The position numbers and the translations under genes are program-made. A DNA stretch of 25,478 nt, taken from a virus. Positions 21,625 through 25,478 of the stretch are shown one piece after another (positions within the stretch are counted from its first letter, which is position 1; each line of letters starts with the position of its first letter). The stretch covers positions 1-25,478 of IMG/VR virus record IMGVR_UViG_3300027232_000017; one strand, given 5' to 3'. The notes under the pieces are model-generated. The model saw only the letters and a program-made list of their open reading frames with translations, did not search any database and was not told where the DNA came from.

Positions 21625-22056
21625 ATGAGTGATATGAGAAAATGGATTGATGCTGTCAATGAAAAGAAGGATGATCCATGCTGGGACGGTTATCGTCAGC
21701 TGGGTATGAAGAAAAAAGGCGGCAAAAAAGTCCCAAACTGTATTCCTGAAGATGTTGAAGAGTTTACACTAGAAGAAGCTGAGGAAATCTTTGGCGATCT
21801 AGATGAGACACTAACTGAAGCAGAATATCAGGGACGCACTGTTAAACTAAACAAGCCTATGCAGGGCGATGTAAAGAAATTCAAAGTATACGTAAAGAAT
21901 GAAAAGGGCAACGTAGTTAAAGTTAACTTCGGTGATCCTGACATGCGTATTAAAAAATCAAATCCAGCACGCCGCAAGAGTTTCCGTGCGAGACACAACT
22001 GTGACAATCCTGGACCAAAGACCAAAGCACGTTACTGGAGTTGCAGGGCCTGGTAA
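21625..22056 (+). CDS. Conserved late protein with an LTE|A site before its C-terminal domain
   Basis: A 143-aa protein in two parts. The N-terminal 65 residues include MSDMRKWIDAVNEKKDDPCW and GMKKKGGKKVPNCIPED, then a strongly acidic stretch (EEFTLEEAEEIFGDLDETLTE). The C-terminal part (66-143) has KFKVYVKNEKGNVVKVNFGD and a basic end with RKSFRARHNCDNPGPKTKAR and WSCRAW, a region I recall as highly conserved in marine T4-like phages. LTE|A at 63-66 fits the T4 prohead protease consensus exactly at the boundary, so the acidic half may be a propeptide removed in the head. Late promoter and AAGGAG are directly upstream. It is followed by the Cys-containing 78-aa gene. Confidence 0.82.
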   Translation: MSDMRKWIDAVNEKKDDPCWDGYRQLGMKKKGGKKVPNCIPEDVEEFTLEEAEEIFGDLDETLTEAEYQGRTVKLNKPMQGDVKKFKVYVKNEKGNVVKVNFGDPDMRIKKSNPARRKSFRARHNCDNPGPKTKARYWSCRAW

Positions 22057-22057
22057 T

Positions 22058-22294
22058 ATGAAAATTAGTGAAATTACTTCTTGCTGTGACGATTGTGTCA
22101 ATGAAGCCGTTGGATTAATGTTTAAAGGTTATCCATGTACAAAAGACTGTGGCGGTCACAAGGCAGGCTTCCGCTATGCGGCACTTAAAATGCCCAATAG
22201 AACACAAGCTGACTGGCAAAGAATAATGAGCGGAATAGGAACAGCGCACAATAGCTTCTGGGAAGGCGCTAAATCTTTCCTAGAAGGAAGATAA
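22058..22294 (+). CDS. Small Cys-containing late protein (78 aa)
   Basis: ATG 22058 (one base after the previous stop) gives MKISEITSCCDDCVNEAVGL. This carries the same MKIS[DE]I start as the proteins at 14585 and 17754, and I prefer it to the longer open frame that runs back through the previous gene. The core GYPCTKDCGGHKAGFRYA and the end NSFWEGAKSFLEGR match a pattern (PCxxDCxGHxAGxxWA) I recall in many phage small proteins. Cysteines at 9, 10, 13 and in the CxxxC core could bind a metal. It probably has a late or virion role through its leader and neighbours. Confidence 0.75.
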   Translation: MKISEITSCCDDCVNEAVGLMFKGYPCTKDCGGHKAGFRYAALKMPNRTQADWQRIMSGIGTAHNSFWEGAKSFLEGR

Positions 22295-22309
22295 CAAAGG
22301 AATAATATT

Positions 22310-22462
22310 ATGGCAAAAATATCAGGCGGAGCAGCAACAAAGCGTAAAGCTGCACTACACAAAGGCACGAGCCAGGGTAACACAAACAGCTCACTAAAAT
22401 TTAGTTCAATGAATAAGAGCAAAAAGCGTAGCTTCAAAGCATATAGAGGGCAGGGCCGTTAG
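22310..22462 (+). CDS. Small basic protein (50 aa) ending YRGQGR
   Basis: A 50-aa protein (MAKISGGAATKRKAALHKGT to MNKSKKRSFKAYRGQGR) with about a quarter Lys/Arg. AAAGGA lies before the ATG. The combination of GGAxTKRKAxLHKGTSQG and the ending MNKSKxRxFKxYRGQGR is one I recall as nearly invariant in marine T4-like phages, so this is a real gene despite its size. The charge suggests contact with nucleic acid, perhaps with packaged DNA in the head. It follows the 78-aa gene by 15 nt on the late transcript from 21597. Confidence 0.8.
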   Translation: MAKISGGAATKRKAALHKGTSQGNTNSSLKFSSMNKSKKRSFKAYRGQGR

Positions 22463-22471
22463 GCATTCATT

Positions 22472-23299
22472 ATGATCATTAATATTATAGGTTTGCCTAG
22501 AACTGGAACCACTGTATTGTATCAGTCAGTTTTTTCCGGAATAAACAAATGTGATATGTTAGTTAAGCGAGATACATTTTTAGATAGATGGGATGAACCT
22601 TGGATATTTAGTAAACAGGATAGAGGTAATCCTGAATTTATTAAAAATTTGTCATTGAAAATAGATGAAGCAATAGAGTTGGGCACAACTGGCCATTTGG
22701 TAATCAAAACACACTATGGACACTTGTCTGATCTCAAAAAATATGTTCCAGAGTCGTATGAAAAGCTATTATCTGTAGAAACGTACAACATAAAGATATT
22801 TAGAGCCAACATATTTGATTCAACGTTGAGTAATATGATACTTACAAAAGCAAATATAGAAGGACCTGAAAAATTCTTAACCGTTCTAAATTCAGCAATA
22901 CCAGACATGTCAGAGGAACAGGTCATAGAATCTATCAAATCTATATCTTATGAAATCGACGAGGCGGAGTTTTTAAAGTTTTTTGACGGTTATATCTTTT
23001 CCCATTGTGAGATGTTGAGAAATCATTTAAATTTATCTGTAGATGATTATGTTCTATATGAAAATCTTCCTAAAACAATCAAGGGCATCTGGGAAAGTTT
23101 AAAGCTATCATTAGATGACAGATTTAAATTTGATATAAATGATAGTTTTGATGTGGTAACAAAAAAATCTTTCTACAGTAAAAAAGATCTGATCAAAAAT
23201 TATGACAATTTACACGCCGCCGTCTCAAAATATAATGGTGAGTATAGTTCAATGACATTGACTGATGGATTCTGGACTACTAAAGTTGTTGACTTTTGA
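22472..23299 (+). CDS. Sulfotransferase-like protein
   Basis: A 275-aa protein with recognisable sulfotransferase signatures. The N-terminal 5'-phosphosulfate loop is IIGLPRTGTTVLYQSVF (GLPRTGTT at 7-14). VIKTHYGHL (KTH at 79-81) is a typical core strand. IFRANIFDSTLSNMI (R111, S120) resembles the 3'-phosphate binding RxxxDxxxS segment, with one extra residue. Such enzymes move sulfate from PAPS to hydroxyls of sugars, lipids or proteins; the acceptor is unknown. Codons are AT-rich like the degenerate relatives at 10433, 13234, 13937 and 16983, of which this is the best preserved. It sits alone between the basic 50-aa gene and the dsbA promoter. Ribosome binding site is weak. Confidence 0.78.
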   Translation: MIINIIGLPRTGTTVLYQSVFSGINKCDMLVKRDTFLDRWDEPWIFSKQDRGNPEFIKNLSLKIDEAIELGTTGHLVIKTHYGHLSDLKKYVPESYEKLLSVETYNIKIFRANIFDSTLSNMILTKANIEGPEKFLTVLNSAIPDMSEEQVIESIKSISYEIDEAEFLKFFDGYIFSHCEMLRNHLNLSVDDYVLYENLPKTIKGIWESLKLSLDDRFKFDINDSFDVVTKKSFYSKKDLIKNYDNLHAAVSKYNGEYSSMTLTDGFWTTKVVDF

Positions 23300-23317
23300 T
23301 ACACATCATTGTATAGT
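23289..23317 (+). promoter_or_regulatory. Sigma70-type promoter before the dsbA-like gene
   Basis: TTGACT (23289-23294) and TATAGT (23312-23317) are separated by exactly 17 nt, at the end of the sulfotransferase-like gene and 45 nt before ATG 23363. Confidence 0.72.
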
Positions 23318-23362
23318 ATTAGAAGTTAGTATACTGACTACAGATTGTACCGGAGATTATAT

Positions 23363-23617
23363 ATGACACAATTTTCAGATTCTGATATTAATAAGCTAAA
23401 ACGACTGGTTACTGAAGGTATCCAAGTTAAAGAAGAAGTTAAAACACTAAACGAAGGACTGCGCGATACTGTCAAGTCTATCGCAGAAGAGCTTGGCATT
23501 AGTCCAAAAGTTCTTAATAAAGCTATCGCTATTGCACATAAAGCAGAATTCGACAAGAATCGTGAAGAATTCGAAGAGCTTGAAAGTATCCTTGCGTCAG
23601 TGGGCCGTAATCATTAA
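23363..23617 (+). CDS. dsbA: dsDNA-binding protein, T4 DsbA-like
   Basis: An 84-aa protein from ATG 23363 (CGGAG about 8-12 nt upstream); six in-frame codons before it are not needed. GLRDTVKSIAEELGIS then VLNKAIAIAHKAEF and REEFEELESILASVG follow the order and spacing of T4 DsbA (DIRIRAKDELGVDGKMFNRL, then ALYHKDNRDVFEAETEEVVEL). T4 DsbA is a small dsDNA-binding protein linked to late transcription. The gene has its own sigma70-type promoter and lies two genes before the DNA polymerase. The N-terminal KRLVTEG contains an xTE|G pair but this protein need not be a head protein. Confidence 0.85.
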   Translation: MTQFSDSDINKLKRLVTEGIQVKEEVKTLNEGLRDTVKSIAEELGISPKVLNKAIAIAHKAEFDKNREEFEELESILASVGRNH

Positions 23618-24382
23618 ATGATATTAAATCCTATTTTTTCAATAGACAACTATCACCAAGAAAAATTTGGCTGCAAGCATCCTAAAATTCAAAGAGGATG
23701 GGGCCAGATCTATGATGTTATCTTTAACGAGTTAGGTGATAAGATTGATGTTATTACTGAAATAGGTATAGGCAATGCATCATGCCAACTAGCGTGGGCA
23801 AGAACATTTCCAGGTAAAAAAATTGTTGGTATTGATATTGCAAGTCCAAGCATACAGCTATGCGATGAAAACGACAGTTATACAAAGCAATTTACAAATG
23901 CTATGAACGGGGTATATAATTTGCACAGATTACCTATGAAAGAGATTTGCAATATTGACCTTTATTATAATAAAAATGCTTATGAAATGGACGTTGCTAA
24001 TCAATATCTAGAAATTTATGGAAAACAAATTTTTTTCATCAATGATGGTAAACAAGACGGAATAGCACACCACAAATTTAAAGAGTCTTGGAGTCCACTA
24101 CTACTACCAGGGGGAGTTCTTCTTCAAGAACGTATAGCCCGTAAAGGATACGATGGCATCAGAATAAATCAGATGAGAAAAGCAGTCCAGGGAGAATGGC
24201 TAGTGTATGATTGTAGAGAATATGTACAATTTGAAAACCCAAATGCTAATGGATTTTTAGGAATTTGGTCACGCAGCCCTGATTTCTGGATAAATGTTTT
24301 AAAAGACTTCAAACGTGTGACGGATCCCGAATCACAAATTGAACCCAAATACCAACTTCCAGATGACGATAACATATTATAA
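23618..24382 (+). CDS. SAM-dependent methyltransferase-like protein
   Basis: A 254-aa protein starting at the base after the dsbA stop. ITEIGIGNASCQLAWARTF (46-64) fits SAM motif I (ExGxGxG) and KIVGIDIA (D73) its motif II. Later QIFFINDGKQDGIAHHKF and LLPGGVLLQERI read like the motif IV and post-IV strands. The DG-IAHH segment resembles CmcI/macrocin-O-methyltransferase-type proteins, which methylate small molecules or sugars. The substrate is unknown. Codon use is AT-rich, more like the sulfotransferase-like group than the flanking dsbA and polymerase genes, so it may be another accessory gene gained between core genes. Read-through from the dsbA promoter should transcribe it. Confidence 0.72.
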   Translation: MILNPIFSIDNYHQEKFGCKHPKIQRGWGQIYDVIFNELGDKIDVITEIGIGNASCQLAWARTFPGKKIVGIDIASPSIQLCDENDSYTKQFTNAMNGVYNLHRLPMKEICNIDLYYNKNAYEMDVANQYLEIYGKQIFFINDGKQDGIAHHKFKESWSPLLLPGGVLLQERIARKGYDGIRINQMRKAVQGEWLVYDCREYVQFENPNANGFLGIWSRSPDFWINVLKDFKRVTDPESQIEPKYQLPDDDNIL

Positions 24383-24411
24383 TAGACATATCTGTAGTGA
24401 CGTGTTATATT
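24383..24411 (+). promoter_or_regulatory. Sigma70-type promoter before DNA polymerase
   Basis: TAGACA (24383-24388) and TATATT (24406-24411) are 17 nt apart, 20 nt before ATG 24432. AAGGA (24421-24425) is the ribosome binding site. Confidence 0.55.
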
Positions 24412-24431
24412 ATAAAAAATAAGGAAAATTT

Positions 24432-25478
24432 ATGAGTTACGTAGACGGCTTTCTTGATAGGGAAGCTGACAAAATTCACATCGTAGAACGTGTAAACGGC
24501 AGGCGCGAATATCGCGAATATCCTGCACGTTACACGTTTTATTACCCTGATCCACGCGGTAAGTTTACCAGCATTTTTGGTGACAAGCTAGAGCGTGTAG
24601 TATGCAATACTGGCAAGAAGTTTCAAGCTGAAAAGAAAATCCACGGACACAAAAAGTTATTTGAGAGTGATATCAATCCAGTGTTCCGCTGTTTGGCTGA
24701 CAACTATATGGATGTGGAAGCCCCAGAACTACAACTAGCATTTTTCGACATTGAGGTTGACTTTAACAAGGATTTGGGTTTCGCCAATCCAGAAGATCCT
24801 TTCAATGCCGTTACTGCTATTGCAGTACATCTAAGCTGGCTAAAGCGCACAGTATGTTTAACTATCAAGCCCAAAACACTCACCAAAGAAGCAGCACAGG
24901 CTATTGTTGATAAGTTTGACGACACAATTCTGTTTGATACTGAGGCCGAACTACTTGAATCGTTTATTTCATTAATTGACGATGCTGACGTACTCAGCGG
25001 TTGGAACAGCGAAGGCTTCGATATTCCATATATTGTTAACCGCATTCAACGTGTACTGAGCAAAAGTCATACGCGGCAGCTATGCTTGTGGGATAAGTTT
25101 CCAAAGCCAAAAACAGTTACCAAGTTTGGTAAAGAAAGCGGCACATATGAACTCATGGGCCGTGTACATTTGGACTATTTGGAACTGTATCGCAAATACA
25201 CATATCATGAAATGCACAGCTATAGTTTGGATGCGATTGGTGAGTATGAACTTGACGAACGCAAAGTAGAGTATGAAGGTACACTTGATCAGCTATACAA
25301 CAATGACTATGAAAAGTTTATTGCGTATAACAGACAGGACGTTGATCTACTGGTAAAGCTGGACAAGAAGCTACAGTTTATTGACCTTGCAAACGTGCTA
25401 GCACATTCCAACACAGTGCTACTACAAACAACTATGGGCGCTGTTGCACAAACTGACCAAGCTATTGTTAACGAAGCA
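24432..25478 (+). CDS. 43: DNA polymerase, family B, T4 gp43-like (N-terminal part)
   Basis: The frame runs from ATG 24432 to the right edge (349 codons, no stop), so the polymerase palm/fingers/thumb are outside the window. The visible part is the N-terminal domain and 3'-5' proofreading exonuclease. Exo I is AFFDIEVDF (D106, E108), Exo II is GWNSEGFDIPYIVNR (190-204, D197) and Exo III is YNRQDVDLL (Y299, D303). The order, HLDYLELYRKYTYHEMHSYS and the Exo II wording follow T4 gp43 (GWNIEGFDVPYIMNR). All catalytic acids are intact, so proofreading should be active. It would copy the phage genome with the clamp and loader encoded elsewhere. It has its own sigma70-type promoter. Confidence 0.96.
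   Translation, partial: MSYVDGFLDREADKIHIVERVNGRREYREYPARYTFYYPDPRGKFTSIFGDKLERVVCNTGKKFQAEKKIHGHKKLFESDINPVFRCLADNYMDVEAPELQLAFFDIEVDFNKDLGFANPEDPFNAVTAIAVHLSWLKRTVCLTIKPKTLTKEAAQAIVDKFDDTILFDTEAELLESFISLIDDADVLSGWNSEGFDIPYIVNRIQRVLSKSHTRQLCLWDKFPKPKTVTKFGKESGTYELMGRVHLDYLELYRKYTYHEMHSYSLDAIGEYELDERKVEYEGTLDQLYNNDYEKFIAYNRQDVDLLVKLDKKLQFIDLANVLAHSNTVLLQTTMGAVAQTDQAIVNEA

Noticed and set aside
21932-22057. Longer N-terminus for the 78-aa protein
   Set aside because: It is the basic conserved end of the preceding gene in another frame; ATG 22058 gives the MKIS[DE]I leader seen in other genes.
1-25478. tRNA genes
   Set aside because: No gap between genes is larger than about 100 nt and none contains a recognisable cloverleaf or T-loop sequence; only a scan by eye was possible.

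Overview
The window looks like part of the genome of a T4-like (tevenvirus-type) myovirus, most similar in style to the marine members that infect cyanobacteria, SAR11 and other ocean bacteria. The evidence is a T4 gp43-type family B DNA polymerase (its N-terminal 349 residues, at the right edge), a T4 DsbA-like DNA-binding protein, eight copies of a T4-type late promoter ([ACGT][AC]TAAATA, mostly xATAAATA), a YxDLxNxP/GYATxxYV tail-fibre protein, and many small proteins of kinds I remember from marine T4-like phages. All genes are on the + strand, are packed with 1-20 nt overlaps, and no tRNA, IS or CRISPR is visible. No photosynthesis gene is present, so the host cannot be fixed; a heterotrophic marine proteobacterium is a guess.

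Layout. 1-494: the end of an inner-membrane spanin candidate, with an outer-membrane lipoprotein spanin candidate overlapping it in another frame. 478-3538: a J-domain protein translationally coupled to a ClpA-type double AAA+ unfoldase. 3513-7307: virion-type genes, namely an unknown protein, two small proteins, a 716-aa repetitive tail fibre and a small protein ending at a strong terminator (7335-7360). 7410-8400: a two-TM protein with an EF-hand loop (holin candidate) and a RyR-domain protein. 8464-11361: a sigma70-promoter cassette with a UvsE-like UV endonuclease, a metallophosphoesterase, an NTF2-like protein and AT-rich unknowns. 11388-20648: late-promoter cassettes of large modular proteins, many starting with an MKI[SND][DE]-type leader and carrying [IL]xE|[AG] sites like those cut by the T4 prohead protease. 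These include a protein with a ligase-like KxDG motif, one with a ParB-like C-terminus and one with a zinc ribbon plus a glycine-rich hydrophobic segment. 20672-20697 is a terminator. 20738-22462: Cys-rich and basic small conserved proteins. 22472-23299: a sulfotransferase-like protein. 23363-25478: the replication side (dsbA-like gene, a methyltransferase-like protein, DNA polymerase), with sigma70-type promoters before dsbA and polymerase.

How it fits together. Host-type sigma70 promoters sit before repair/replication genes (uvsE, dsbA, DNA polymerase), and T4-type late promoters sit before virion or presumed internal-head genes. Three late promoters are positioned so that the promoter itself is the left arm of an RNA hairpin covering the downstream ribosome binding site. 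Read-through early transcripts would be silenced and true late transcripts, starting inside the hairpin, would be free, the logic known for T4 gene e and soc. Two other late promoters are placed so that the predicted +1 falls on the A of the ATG, suggesting leaderless late mRNAs.

The most unusual content is the J-protein/ClpA pair with an intact ClpP-docking IGF loop, the protease-tagged modular protein family, the ligase-like 541-aa protein, and a set of five AT-rich P-loop/sulfotransferase-like genes inserted between ordinary phage genes. All functional calls are from reading the sequence and from memory of families; no database search was run.
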